A DNA stretch of 64,000 nucleotides from positions 3,038,001 to 3,102,000 of the forward strand of contig NZ_CP141062.1 of assembly GCF_034661295.1 (NCBI RefSeq). Reading direction: 5' to 3'. A program made the translations under genes and the position numbers. Origin of the DNA: Faecalibacter sp. LW9 (GTDB taxonomy: Bacteria; Bacteroidota; Bacteroidia; Flavobacteriales; Weeksellaceae). Below are positions 27,081 to 36,312 of the stretch, piece after piece. Position 1 is the first letter of the stretch. Each line of letters begins with the position of its first letter. Under the pieces are notes generated by a model. That model had not been told where the DNA came from. It searched no databases and was given only the letters and a program-made list of their open reading frames with translations.

Positions 27081-27887
27081 ATGAGTAAATTTGAACCAAA
27101 ATTTGAAGAGATAAATGAACAAAATATTGATTTTTATATCAACCATTTTAGAATAGAAAAAATCGAATCACTTGTACATCAACATAACAAAGCACAGTTG
27201 CTGTATGCAGAAGGTGGAATCGTCCATATTTTCACCAATGAAAAACATTGGTACTTACCCGCACGTTGCTTTATGATTATCCCTGCTAATGTCCAACATT
27301 CTTTACTGAGTTTTAGCACTAATATTCAGTTATATAACTTTTATTTCAATATCAAAGAGGAAGACGATGATTTTTATCGCAAAAAAAACATCTATTTCGC
27401 GAATGATCTCCTGCGAGAAATGATCATATATACGAAACAATGGAATGGAAAATTAGAACCGAATACCACTGCTTATGATTTTTTAAAAGCGGTTAAATCT
27501 ATTTTACCGGAAATCAACAAGAAAGAAATTCCATTCCCAATTCAACATCCTTTTCCAAGAGATGAAAAATTAATCGAAATTTCCTTATTTCTTACCCGTA
27601 ATATCGAAAAAAATTATACTCTCGAAGAAATCGCCCACGAATTTGGAATGAGTTCCCGTACGATATCCCGAAAATTTAAAAATGATTTAGGTATGAATTA
27701 TATTCGTTTTTTACGTTCATTACGAATTACCAAATCGTTGGAACTAATTGCGGAAAATAAATACAACATGTATGAAATCGCTATGTTAGTCGGTTATAAC
27801 AGCTTATCTACATTCAGTAATATTTTCTTTAAAGTGCTAAATATGCGTCCTACGGAATATCATCATATGATTCAAAACCGCAAGTAA
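27081..27887 (+). CDS. AraC-family transcriptional regulator
   Basis: The C-terminal 100 residues hold two helix-turn-helix units: YTLEEIAHEFGMSSRTISRKFK (about 174-195) and NMYEIAMLVGYNSLSTFSNIFFK (about 225-247). The second has the typical GYNSLSTFSNIFFKVLNMRPTEY pattern. The N-terminal half is a cupin-like sensor with His and aromatic residues. The gene is divergent from the tripartite efflux operon, so it very likely responds to a substrate and controls that operon. The ligand is unknown. Confidence 0.9.
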   Translation: MSKFEPKFEEINEQNIDFYINHFRIEKIESLVHQHNKAQLLYAEGGIVHIFTNEKHWYLPARCFMIIPANVQHSLLSFSTNIQLYNFYFNIKEEDDDFYRKKNIYFANDLLREMIIYTKQWNGKLEPNTTAYDFLKAVKSILPEINKKEIPFPIQHPFPRDEKLIEISLFLTRNIEKNYTLEEIAHEFGMSSRTISRKFKNDLGMNYIRFLRSLRITKSLELIAENKYNMYEIAMLVGYNSLSTFSNIFFKVLNMRPTEYHHMIQNRK

Positions 27888-28136
27888 ATTTTAAAACATT
27901 TACGGTTCAAAACTAATAACACAACAAGTATTAACGCAAATCCCTTGCATGCATGCCACAAAGTTTTTAAGAAGCGATTTAAAAAATAATAAATTCACTT
28001 GTCGAAAGATCGATTACAAATTTTAAGGAGATGCTCATCGTACCTTGATATGTTTTTGTTTCCGAAGAACAAGCTTTAAAATTCGTTCAACATTGATTTT
28101 CAATTGATATTTTTTTGTAAATTGAAAAGAAAACCT

Positions 28137-28661
28137 ATGCCTACCATCGCCTTTGCAGGAAGTAATAGTACTACTTCTATTAATAAACAATTGGTAACTT
28201 ATGCCGCTCACCTTTATGGAGAAGCAATTATTTTAGATCTTAATGATTACTCCATTCCCACTTTTTCGATCGACATCGAAAAGAAGGAAGGGTTTTCAGA
28301 GGATGTGAAACGATTTTATCAGACCATTCAAGCAGCATCTATTGTTTTTATATCATTTTCAGAACACAATGCTTACTTTACTGCGGTTTTTAAAAGTTAT
28401 ATGGATTGGTGTTCGCGCATCGAATATCAATTTTTTAAGGATAAGAAAATTTTTGCTTTAAGCACATCACCCGGTGGATATGGGGGAAGAAACGCTCTGG
28501 AAGCTGGAGTAAAATTAGTCACAAAATTTGGAGGAATTGTATTAGATGAATTCGCCTTGCCGAAATTCAATGAAAATTTTGCGGATGGAAAAATTATGAA
28601 TCCTACCCTCGATCTTGCGCTAAAAGAAAAAATTGAATCCTTTAAGAATAAAATTCAATAA
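28137..28661 (+). CDS. NADPH-dependent FMN reductase-like protein
   Basis: A flavodoxin-like reductase of about 174 residues. AFAGSNSTTSINKQL near the N-terminus binds the FMN phosphate, FSEHNAYFTAVFKSYMDW follows mid-protein, and TSPGGYGG is the later flavin-binding loop. I place the start at the ATG at 28137 (MPTIAFAG); the frame is open 33 bases further upstream, but the downstream start matches the paralogue. Likely an NAD(P)H:quinone or flavin reductase in stress defence. It is followed about 100 bases later by its paralogue. Confidence 0.85.
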   Translation: MPTIAFAGSNSTTSINKQLVTYAAHLYGEAIILDLNDYSIPTFSIDIEKKEGFSEDVKRFYQTIQAASIVFISFSEHNAYFTAVFKSYMDWCSRIEYQFFKDKKIFALSTSPGGYGGRNALEAGVKLVTKFGGIVLDEFALPKFNENFADGKIMNPTLDLALKEKIESFKNKIQ

Positions 28662-28758
28662 ATTGTTCAAATCCGGAAAATCCTAACATAAATCAATAGA
28701 TGAAAGTAAATTTGACCTCTATATTTGCGGTATAAAACTGAAATAAATACAAATCAAT

Positions 28759-29301
28759 ATGAAAATTTTAGCTTTCGCGGGTTCAAATAGCACAACATCT
28801 ATTAACAAAGAATTAGTAAACTATGCAGCAGCACAATTAACGGCACATGAAGTAAAAGTCGTAGATTTGAACGATTACGAAATGCCAATTTACTCACCAG
28901 AGCGCCAAGCAGCAGGATTTCCTCAACAAGCTGTAGATTTCCACCAAGAAATTAAAGATGCAGATGGTTTAATTATTTCTTTAGCGGAGCATAACGGGAA
29001 CTTTTCTGTTGCTTTAAAAAATATTTTAGATTGGGTTTCTCGTATCGAAATGCCATACTTAAAAGATAAAAAAATCTTATTGTTAGCGACTTCTCCAGGA
29101 GGATACGGTGGAGGAAATGTATTAGAAGTTGGATTAAAAACATTTGTACACTTCGCAAGCGGTGAAGTGGTAGCCTCTTCTACTTTCCCATCTTTCTATG
29201 ATAATTTCAAAGAAGGAACAATCGTTAATGAAGAATTAAAAGCATCAATCGACGAAAAAATTAAAGCATTCGAAAATGCATTAGTAGCGGTTGAAGCATA
29301 A
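28759..29301 (+). CDS. NADPH-dependent FMN reductase-like protein (paralogue)
   Basis: The 180-residue product begins MKILAFAGSNSTTSINKEL and is a close relative of the gene before it: same phosphate loop, SLAEHNGNFSVALKNILDW, and LLATSPGGYGGGNVLE. Codon use here is closer to that of highly expressed genes. A TATATTTG box at 28720-28727 suggests its own promoter. Both proteins likely reduce quinones or flavins with NADPH, which fits the peroxiredoxin genes just downstream. Confidence 0.88.
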   Translation: MKILAFAGSNSTTSINKELVNYAAAQLTAHEVKVVDLNDYEMPIYSPERQAAGFPQQAVDFHQEIKDADGLIISLAEHNGNFSVALKNILDWVSRIEMPYLKDKKILLLATSPGGYGGGNVLEVGLKTFVHFASGEVVASSTFPSFYDNFKEGTIVNEELKASIDEKIKAFENALVAVEA

Positions 29302-29312
29302 AATAAATCCAT

Positions 29313-29353
29313 CGTAAAAGAAAAAGCCATCAGAAATGATGGCATTTTTCTTT
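29313..29353 (+). terminator. Terminator after the second flavin reductase
   Basis: The stem GTAAAAGAAAAAGCCATCA pairs with TGATGGCATTTTTCTTTTAC around a short loop. It follows the stop codon by about 12 bases and carries T residues in its 3' arm. Confidence 0.7.
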
Positions 29354-29595
29354 TACACAAAGTTGTATTAATCATCAATCCTTATGATATCAAGGTTTTG
29401 CTAATGAATATCATTTGATAACTAAAAGGATTTTTATAAATTAGTCCAAGATAAGTAAAGATTTTAAAATTTATTCTGTTGTACAAAAAATCATTCAAAC
29501 ATGTTAAACTAATGATTTTCAATACCTATAAATAAATTAAATGTATACTTATAAAAAATATTTATACTTTAATCTAAAATTGAAATCGAAATCAG
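29354..29595. other. Gene-free region upstream of the peroxiredoxin gene
   Basis: About 240 AT-rich bases with no open frame of useful size. It precedes the promoter at 29596-29626 and shows nothing else I can name. Confidence 0.4.
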
Positions 29596-29626
29596 TTTGA
29601 ACCCGTGATAAACAGGTCTATATTTG
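29596..29626 (+). promoter_or_regulatory. Peroxiredoxin promoter
   Basis: TTTG (29596-29599), exactly 19 bases, then TATATTTG (29619-29626): a full match to the Bacteroidota consensus, about 70 bases before the peroxiredoxin start. A strong promoter fits the optimised codons of the gene. Confidence 0.8.
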
Positions 29627-29700
29627 CATCAGAAAAAGTAACAAAACACAGGCTTTACTTTTAAAAAAGAATATTTAATAAATATAAAAACATTAGAATT

Positions 29701-30327
29701 ATGTCATTAGTAGGAAAAAAAGCGCCTTTATTCACAGCGCCAGCAGTAATTGAGGGAGACGAAATCGTTGAAAACTTTTCAATGCCAATCGGAGAGAAAA
29801 ACATTGTTTTATTCTTCTATCCAAAAGATTTTACTTTCGTATGTCCAACAGAATTACACGCATTCCAAGCTAAATTAGCTGAATTCGAAAAAAGAGACGC
29901 TGTTGTAATCGCTGTTTCTTGTGATTCAGAAGAAACACACTTAGCATGGTTAAATACAGCGAAAGATAACGGAGGTATTGAAGGTGTAACTTACCCTGTG
30001 GTTGCTGACTTAGCAAAAACAATTGCTATGGACTATGGAGTTTTAGCAGGTGAATATGTTTACAACGAAGAAAACGATTCATTAAAATTCGAAGGAGCTC
30101 CAGTAGCTTACCGTGGAACATTCATTATTGACAAAAATGGAGTTGTTCGTCACGAAACAATCAACGACTTACCATTAGGACGTAACATAGACGAATACGT
30201 ACGTTTATTAGACGCTATTTTACATGTTGAAAAATACGGTGAAGTTTGTCCAGCAAACTGGGAAGAAGGTAAAGATGCAATGTCTGCAACAAAAGACGGT
30301 GTAGCTTCTTACTTAGCTTCTCACTAA
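29701..30327 (+). CDS. Typical 2-Cys peroxiredoxin (AhpC/Prx type)
   Basis: The protein reduces hydrogen peroxide and organic peroxides. The peroxidatic cysteine is in DFTFVCPTE (Cys48) and the resolving cysteine in the second VCP motif, GEVCPANW (near residue 183). The conserved arginine and GRNIDEYVRLLDAI are present; 208 residues is normal. It is followed by a thioredoxin and a DUF6952 gene, a common flavobacterial cassette in which the thioredoxin recycles the peroxiredoxin. Confidence 0.96.
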   Translation: MSLVGKKAPLFTAPAVIEGDEIVENFSMPIGEKNIVLFFYPKDFTFVCPTELHAFQAKLAEFEKRDAVVIAVSCDSEETHLAWLNTAKDNGGIEGVTYPVVADLAKTIAMDYGVLAGEYVYNEENDSLKFEGAPVAYRGTFIIDKNGVVRHETINDLPLGRNIDEYVRLLDAILHVEKYGEVCPANWEEGKDAMSATKDGVASYLASH

Positions 30328-30368
30328 TCATAAATTGGACATCTAAGAGAGATCCAAAATTCACGAAT

Positions 30369-30458
30369 AGGCTGTCTAAACTCATTGACAGGAGATTTTT
30401 AACGAATTCATTTTCAACCGAAAATCACTAAGTTCAAATCTTAGACAGCCTTTTTTAT
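30369..30458 (+). terminator. Long hairpin with terminator features
   Basis: AGGCTGTCTAA and TTAGACAGCCT pair across a loop of about 60 bases, and TTTTTT follows. It lies between the peroxiredoxin and thioredoxin genes, so it can end the former's transcript or lower expression of the latter. Confidence 0.65.
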
Positions 30459-30488
30459 ACCCAATTTTTAACGTTTAAAACGAACAAA

Positions 30489-30806
30489 ATGTTTGCAGAA
30501 TTAGAACAAGATAACTTAGCACAAGTAGTTGCTGAAAATAATATCGTTATTGTACAATATGGTGCTGGATGGTGCGGAAACTGCCGTTTAGTAAAACCTA
30601 AATTCAAAAAATTAGCAGCTGAATACGAAGGACAAGCTGAATTCTTATACGTTGATGCTGAAAAATTAGTAGAATCAAGAAAATTAGCAGAAGTTCCTAA
30701 CTTACCAACTTTTGCTGTTTTCAAAGGAGGAGTTAATGTAGGACAAGTGACTGCATCTAAAATTGATGCTGTAAAAGAATTGATCAATGAAGTTGCCGGT
30801 ATTTAA
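30489..30806 (+). CDS. Thioredoxin-family protein
   Basis: The 105-residue product has the fold of a minimal thioredoxin. The redox site is WCGNC (residues 28-32), in place of the common WCGPC, with the conserved VPNLPTF cis-proline loop near residues 74-80. It likely reduces the peroxiredoxin encoded upstream. It overlaps the next gene by 20 bases, so the two are translationally linked. Confidence 0.9.
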   Translation: MFAELEQDNLAQVVAENNIVIVQYGAGWCGNCRLVKPKFKKLAAEYEGQAEFLYVDAEKLVESRKLAEVPNLPTFAVFKGGVNVGQVTASKIDAVKELINEVAGI

Positions 30807-31038
30807 AAATTTAGCAAAAAATGTTTCTGTAGAAGCTATGGAAACAGCTTTAGAGGTTTTAGAAGTTTATGCTGATTCTCCAGCGGTAAAAGAACCAGAA
30901 CAAGAGGTCATCGGTGAAATGATTTCTAACATTTGTGGAGCTATGGAAATGAAACAAATGATGGAAGAAGAAGGGATGGATGAGCGTACTGCTGCCAATA
31001 CGTTTATGCAACGTGTAATGGGATCAATCGATAAATAG
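30787..31038 (+). CDS. DUF6952-like small acidic protein
   Basis: An 83-residue helical protein, rich in Met and Glu: EAMETALEVLEVY and EMISNICGAMEMKQMMEEEGMD-type segments. Proteins of this kind are encoded after peroxiredoxin and thioredoxin genes in many Bacteroidota. The overlap of 20 bases with the thioredoxin gene supports a shared function, possibly as a stabiliser or partner. Nothing else is known from the sequence. Confidence 0.75.
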   Translation: MKLPVFKNLAKNVSVEAMETALEVLEVYADSPAVKEPEQEVIGEMISNICGAMEMKQMMEEEGMDERTAANTFMQRVMGSIDK

Positions 31039-31068
31039 TCTTTTCGAATTAACTAAGCATAACTTTAA

Positions 31069-31102
31069 AAGTCAACTGAGCAATTGGTTGACTTTTTTTA
31101 TG
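31069..31102 (+). terminator. Terminator of the thioredoxin operon
   Basis: AAAAGTCAAC pairs with GTTGACTTTT around a nine- to ten-base loop, followed by more T residues. It lies 30 bases after the last stop codon. Confidence 0.85.
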
Positions 31103-31344
31103 GTCTTATTTGTATATTTTTTATATTAAAATCAATACAGATAAAATAGCATTCCCATCCATTTTTATTTGATTTCTTACAGATAACTTAAGTAAAAATA
31201 ATCTGAATTTTAACGCAATTTCAAATGCTAATCCATCTAAAAATCAATAATTGTTATTATTGAAAAACAATTATTTACACGAAGAATTTAAAAATCAAAT
31301 TATTGCGTAATTTTACATTTCCAATTTAATTTTTTTGGATTTCA
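31103..31344. other. AT-rich gap upstream of the porin pseudogene
   Basis: About 240 bases between the thioredoxin operon terminator and the porin. Weak promoter-like boxes occur but none is clear. I see no gene. Confidence 0.4.
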
Positions 31345-32729
31345 ATGAAAATAATTCATCCAACGCTTCAACCTCTTCTACTCCTATCTTTTTTTCTGCG
31401 GGTCCAAATTTAATGGCTCAAGACAACGATACCATCAAAATTTCGAAAACTGAACTTCGTCAATTCATTCAAGAAGAAGTACAAAAAGAATTAAAACGCT
31501 TACAACTGGAAACATCCCAAGACAGTTTATACCTTACACAAAAAAGTGAAGTCCCAGAAAAACCGAAAGCGGAGGCACCAAAATTAATCGGTGATCGTTT
31601 TAAATTCAGTGGAACAGCTTTATTGCGTGTTGGCGAATGGGATTTTGATCAGAATGAAATTAATCCTTCGTCCGGTGATGTGAAAAGTACCCACAAACGA
31701 TTTTGGACACGTACCAATTTTTATTTGAATATGGATGCCCATTTGATCGATGGGTTGGATTTTCATGCCCGAATTCGAACAGGTCAAAAGCAATATTCGT
31801 TTGTCACATTTGGTGAAAATGTGGACGAGCGCTTCAACATTATCCTGGATCAAATTTGGTTGAACTATAAATTAGGGAAGTATGAATTTCGTGCAGGTCG
31901 ACAAGATGCGGGACGCATTTGGACCAATCAGAAAGGCGCACAATTTGATATACCCATGCACGATGGGATTACCTTTGTAGCCGATTATCAATTGGGGAAA
32001 GTGAACCTTTCACCCCGCATTGCTTATTTTATTGAAAATTATCAAAATAATGCGCCTTATCGCCAACAAGGAAAAGTATTTGGTGCATCAATACGCGCCA
32101 ATCAAACGACTGATCAACTGAGTTGGAAAGCCGAAACAGGTTTAATTAAAGCTGAAAAACTTCCGACACGATATGTGAACGACTTGGTCCAACGCGGGAA
32201 CGAAATCAAATACCACGATGGGGATTTAGCACCGGATTATGCCATTTGGACGAATCAAGTTTCATTGACCATTCCGCAATGGAGAAACTTAAATTTTACG
32301 GTAGATTATTACCATAATTTTAAACATTATAGCCAAAATCCAACCTCATCCTTGATCTATGATGCACAAGGCAATAATTCCTTTAGTTATCCCAACGAAT
32401 TTGATGTACAATCTTCACCTGATTTTAAAAATCAAAATACCGGATTTATTGCCAGTATTTCGACCGAAATCTGAATGTTCCCAAAAATATTTGTATTTCA
32501 ATGTCTTATTTGTACATGGAAAAATATGCGGCCATGGATTATTTTGCCCAATACGATAATGCCCGATGGGCTTCTACCAATATACAGGGACCCGAATTTA
32601 GTGCAGGATATCGTTTCAATGCGTGGACGATTTTTTATCACCAAAGACATTAAAGGGTATTATGGGACCAATACGCACTATACACAATCAGCCGATCGAT
32701 TCCGATTGGATTTTAACGTGAGTTTTTAA
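31345..32729 (+). pseudogene. Outer-membrane porin with three frameshifts
   Basis: Starting at ATG 31345 the frame gives a signal peptide (MKIIHPTLQPLLLLSFF); the frame then slips at a run of seven T (31389-31395), after which the true sequence SAGPNLMAQDNDTIKIS continues in another frame. The body has an N-terminal coiled coil and amphipathic beta strands typical of porins (DUF1302- or alginate-export-like). A second shift occurs at about 32455-32470 and a third at a T run (32630-32635). The end, ADRFRLDFNVSF, is a normal barrel terminus. One base added at the first, one added at the second and one removed at the third restores a single 460-residue porin. Sequence errors are possible. Confidence 0.75.
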
Positions 32730-32776
32730 CTCCCTATTGCTTTACAGCAAGGAAATTTAGATCAAATACAACAGAA

Positions 32777-32820
32777 AAAAGGATAAAATAGACAAGTATA
32801 AGGTCATTTTATCCTTTTTC
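32777..32820. terminator. Bidirectional terminator between the porin and the minus-strand gene
   Basis: AAAGGATAAAAT pairs with ATTTTATCCTTT around a loop of about 16 bases, with A and T tracts on both sides. It serves the plus-strand porin gene and the minus-strand gene that stops at 32824. Confidence 0.8.
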
Positions 32821-32823
32821 TAT

Positions 32824-33540
32824 TTAAACCAATGTGATCAAATGATAACGGTACAAATGATAAGGCACTGCAAAAACAGAACTTTGGTTCACGACATTTA
32901 GACTGATCACCGGAAAGGCTAAACAGGATTCCGGAACTTCAGCAGTCGGAAAAGAAAGACCTGTAGAGGCTAAATGTTCAACCCCATCTTCCAGGGACAA
33001 AAATTCAGTGGTTAAGCCTTTTAATTCCATCTCTAAATCCGTGTTTAGCGTGAGCCAAGCCATATTTACTTCGAGGTATCCTTTGGGGTATTTCGCTTGA
33101 CAAGCTTTTATTAAAAAAGCATTCAAATGCAACGTATGCGTTTCCCGGTTCAAAACACAATCTTGCCCTTTTAAAACGGAATGTTTGTTCAGGGAAATGT
33201 GTTTGAGATAATGCAGGGCAATTCCCTCTTTAAAAGCCGTGTACAACTTTCGATCGGGCGTATTTTTCTGAATCTTGCAAAACAATCCGACCAATTGATT
33301 ATGAAAAGTACCGTCTTTATGCTTGGCCAGCAAAGGGGTTAATACTTCCTTGAATTGTTTGACAAAAGCCGCCACTTCCCCAAAATTTTTCTGCACGGCT
33401 TTGGTATGCGGATGTTCATTGGATTTCCCATTGACAAAACCACCCGATTTTCTTTTTACAAATGATTTCCCATTTCTGGTGTAGAATACAAGGTCTCCGA
33501 TTTTACCTCTCAAATTAAATAGATTATTCGATTGAGCCAT
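32824..33540 (-). CDS. DUF6266-like protein of unknown function
   Basis: The 238-residue product opens with NNLFNLRGKIGDLVFYTRNGKSFVKRKS, a start found in a Bacteroidota family that recurs in several copies per genome. The rest has alternating beta-rich and helical segments and no signal peptide or enzyme motif. Its leader on the minus strand (33541-33887) is unusual, being rich in purines. Function unknown; the N-terminal pattern looks like an OB- or tail-associated module, but that is only impression. Confidence 0.65.
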   Translation of the reverse strand: MAQSNNLFNLRGKIGDLVFYTRNGKSFVKRKSGGFVNGKSNEHPHTKAVQKNFGEVAAFVKQFKEVLTPLLAKHKDGTFHNQLVGLFCKIQKNTPDRKLYTAFKEGIALHYLKHISLNKHSVLKGQDCVLNRETHTLHLNAFLIKACQAKYPKGYLEVNMAWLTLNTDLEMELKGLTTEFLSLEDGVEHLASTGLSFPTAEVPESCLAFPVISLNVVNQSSVFAVPYHLYRYHLITLV

Positions 33541-33887
33541 ATCATCAACTATTATAACTATTCATTTTCAGTAAATTAAATATAAAAATATTTTGCTAAT
33601 TTTATCTGGTGATGACCTGCAATTGTATGATTCTTTTTATTCTCATCTTCCCTATTCTTCTATTTCTATGCCGCCTCTATGCCGCCTTTATACTACCTCT
33701 ATGACGCATTTGATTCGCCTTTAAACTCCCTTAACCCTGCCTCAACAATAAGGTTTGTGTTGGCTATCTTCGGTCATTCTTCGGTCATCCTCCCTACGTC
33801 CTTTCTGCTCTCATTGCATCAACATCTTGCGGTATGAATCATTACGGCAATTTCGTCTCTTGCCTTTTACAGATTAGATCTTTATAA
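33541..33887 (-). other. Purine-rich leader with short repeats
   Basis: On the minus strand this 347-base gap is rich in A and G. Short units recur: GGCGGCATAGA twice with a third degraded copy, and GACCGAAGAAT/GACCGAAGATA. Higher G+C than the genes around it. It has no open frame. It may be the 5' leader of the gene at 32824 or a small element of its own. Confidence 0.5.
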
Positions 33888-34613
33888 TTAATCGATTTTC
33901 GTCTCCATTTTTTGATGCTCCACTTCCTCACATCTCTTTTTATGCGCATCCACAATGGCATTAAATTCCTGCTGAGAAATGATTTTTCCTTTGGTCGGTT
34001 TCGCTAATTTTAAATCAGGGACGATTGAAATTTTATCCGCACTAAATGTTCGTTTATGCCTTGATTTATTATGATTAAAATAATGCGTGAATTTAACAAT
34101 CAATCCTGGTAATTCGACGTATCCGTTTGGTCCAAAATTTAGTGGCAAGGAAGGAACAAACCAAGCTTCATATTCTAAATAATCATTCTTATAAGTTGCT
34201 TTTCGGGTTTCATAGCCCAGATGCCTTCCTCTTTCCCGTTCGATCTTCCACTCTACTACATTAACTGAATCTTTGATGATGTATTTCCCGTAATAGTTTA
34301 CCTCATCTAATCGTTCTCTCGTTTGAAGATTAAAATAACTCTTTCCAATTGGTCCTGAAATAGCAGGTTTATTCTTTTCTTGTGCATTATCGACACGAGG
34401 AACATCCACAAACACTGCTTCATGGTTATCGATGGATAAGGTATAGTAAAAAATCTTTTCGTTTGAATTCTGGTACAAATTCAGCGTATGTGCATCGGTT
34501 ACATTAGAGGTATCAAATGTGTTACGGTAGCTGTATTCTACAACTATTTTATCTTGTGCAACAACCAAAATTGTCACAAAATACATTAGACATGAGAATA
34601 GTATTTTCATCAT
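33888..34613 (-). CDS. GLPGLI family protein
   Basis: Secreted 241-residue protein: a signal peptide of about 19 residues, then two beta-rich halves. The family motif is ELPGLIVKFTHYF, preceded by the LGYETRKATYKNDYLEYEAWFVPSLPLNFGP-type segment in which LG, A-W and GP are fixed. The end, PTKGKIISQQEF, is the family tail. GLPGLI proteins are known only as conserved secreted Bacteroidota proteins. This is one of six in the window, and the last of five in a row; the spacing to the next gene is 15 bases. Confidence 0.88.
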   Translation of the reverse strand: MMKILFSCLMYFVTILVVAQDKIVVEYSYRNTFDTSNVTDAHTLNLYQNSNEKIFYYTLSIDNHEAVFVDVPRVDNAQEKNKPAISGPIGKSYFNLQTRERLDEVNYYGKYIIKDSVNVVEWKIERERGRHLGYETRKATYKNDYLEYEAWFVPSLPLNFGPNGYVELPGLIVKFTHYFNHNKSRHKRTFSADKISIVPDLKLAKPTKGKIISQQEFNAIVDAHKKRCEEVEHQKMETKID

Positions 34614-34628
34614 TCTAATTGTTATTTT

Positions 34629-35384
34629 CTAATTCGTATCAACACCTTCGGGATTCATTTCTTCCATTCGTTCCCAATATTTTTTCATATTCGATTTGTA
34701 TGTTTCAAGATTAACAATTTCTCCTTTTGACGGTTTTTTAATCTGCTTATTATTTTTCAATTCCTTTATATTTACTGCTAAATATTTTACACGCAAATTA
34801 ATCTCATTATTAAAATAATATTCTAATTCTAATATCAAACCTGGTAATCCTACGAAAATATCCGGACCAGAAGAAAATGGAATTTTAGTCGCATACCAAG
34901 CTATAACATTTCTATCTCCATTTACAACTGCTGTTGCTTTACGAACTTCGAAACCTAAAATTGTCTTCTTTTCTCGTGTTAATTGCCAATCTATTTTCTG
35001 AATCGAATCTTTAATAATTTGATCATATCCAAAACCAACCGATTCGTGCATATAATAATTACTGACTAAATCTTTGTAATAAACTCCGTTGCCCGTGTCA
35101 TCGAAAATACTCATCGATGAAGCACCATTCAAAATTGGCTTTTCTATATAAATAGAAGCTCGTTTATCTGTAACTAAAAGATAAGGTTTGGCTTTCGCCA
35201 TTTCGTCTTGAAAATATTTTATCAGTTGTTGTTCATTTAAATCAACATCGTTAATCGTAACCTTCTGATTTTTTACCTTTTCCGCATCAAATAATCGGTA
35301 ACGATCATATTCCACTTCTACAGTTTCTTGAGCAAAAGATAATATCGAAAGTGTAAATAATAATATGTTTAATTTTAATTTCAA
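34629..35384 (-). CDS. GLPGLI family protein
   Basis: The 251-residue product has a signal peptide (MKLKLNILLFTLSILSFAQ), the body ILGFEVRKATAVVNGDRNVI-like, the segment WYATKIPFSSGPDIFVGLPG and the motif GLPGLILELEYYF. The tail, KKPSKGEIVNLETYK, matches its neighbours. Compared with them it has a few extra residues after the signal. Function unknown. Its stop lies 15 bases before the next gene in the cluster. Confidence 0.9.
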   Translation of the reverse strand: MKLKLNILLFTLSILSFAQETVEVEYDRYRLFDAEKVKNQKVTINDVDLNEQQLIKYFQDEMAKAKPYLLVTDKRASIYIEKPILNGASSMSIFDDTGNGVYYKDLVSNYYMHESVGFGYDQIIKDSIQKIDWQLTREKKTILGFEVRKATAVVNGDRNVIAWYATKIPFSSGPDIFVGLPGLILELEYYFNNEINLRVKYLAVNIKELKNNKQIKKPSKGEIVNLETYKSNMKKYWERMEEMNPEGVDTN

Positions 35385-35529
35385 GGGTTTTTGGTTTTTG
35401 AATCGTTAAAAAGGATTTTACTCTTAGTTCTCGATACGGTTTTTTTTTACAAAAATCACGGGAAATGACGAAAAATTATTATCTTGAACTGGTTACTGAA
35501 CATAATCGAAGTGCAAAATCACATCGGAA

Positions 35530-36261
35530 TTAATCAATCTTAGTCTCGACTTTGTTATTTTCCATTTCATCGTATTTACGATTCTCTTCTTCAATAATTT
35601 GACTAAATTCTTTTTCCGAAACGATTTTGCCTTTTGTAGGTTTTTCGATTTTCGCCTTCGGATCAATTCTAATTTCTCTTGCATGATAAATACGTTTATT
35701 CTCTCCTCTTTCGCTCGATACTAAGATTTCAAGTTTTAAGATTAATCCTGGAAGTCCACCAAATTCGATTGGTCCATTTTTAATAGGTAATTTTGGTGCA
35801 TACCAAGCGGTAAAAATTGTATTATTATCTTTATAAAAAGCTTTTTTAATATCATAACCTAAAAATTTATCTTTCTCTTTTTGTATTACCCAAGGTTGTA
35901 CTTTTAGAGAATCTTTTATGATTAATTTTAAACCATTATAATTCATAAAGGTTAGGGATTCATTTTCTTTTAAATTTTTATAAAAATCATCTCCAGCACC
36001 TCCAAACGAAATTGTAGCTCCAGTCTTTCCTTGTGAGTTATCGATACGTTCTATTTTTTTGTAGATCGATTCATCAGCAGTTGTTACCAATTCAAAGTAA
36101 GAACGTTTCTCATTACTATTTTTATAGATTTCGAGCATTTTTGGATTGGTTTCCTTTGATAAATCAAAGACATTGTAAAATTCATATTCTACCACCACTT
36201 TCTCTTGAGCAGTAGAAACTATTGATGTTGCAAGTAAAACAACAAATAGGATTTTTTTCAT
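35530..36261 (-). CDS. GLPGLI family protein
   Basis: A 243-residue secreted protein: signal peptide to about residue 18, LGYDIKKAFYKDNNTIFTAW, then LPIKNGPIEFGGLPGLILKLE. The tail reads IEKPTKGKIVSEKEFSQ. Its start codon is about 20 bases downstream of a tetranucleotide repeat (36281-36303). The gap before the next gene (35385-35529, 145 bases) shows no feature, so this may be a separate transcription step. Confidence 0.9.
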   Translation of the reverse strand: MKKILFVVLLATSIVSTAQEKVVVEYEFYNVFDLSKETNPKMLEIYKNSNEKRSYFELVTTADESIYKKIERIDNSQGKTGATISFGGAGDDFYKNLKENESLTFMNYNGLKLIIKDSLKVQPWVIQKEKDKFLGYDIKKAFYKDNNTIFTAWYAPKLPIKNGPIEFGGLPGLILKLEILVSSERGENKRIYHAREIRIDPKAKIEKPTKGKIVSEKEFSQIIEEENRKYDEMENNKVETKID

Positions 36262-36280
36262 AATTGTAATTTAGAAACTA

Positions 36281-36303
36281 AAAATAAATAAATAAATAAA
36301 TAA
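36281..36303. repeat. AAAT tetranucleotide repeat
   Basis: About six copies of AAAT in tandem lie directly upstream (about 20 bases) of the GLPGLI start at 36261. Repeats of this type can vary in length by slippage, and here they sit near the ribosome-binding region. Confidence 0.7.
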
Positions 36304-36312
36304 GTCCAAGAA

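Noticed and set aside
36281-36303. CRISPR-like repeat array
   Set aside because: The repeat is a simple AAAT run without spacers, and no other array of regular direct repeats is visible in the window.
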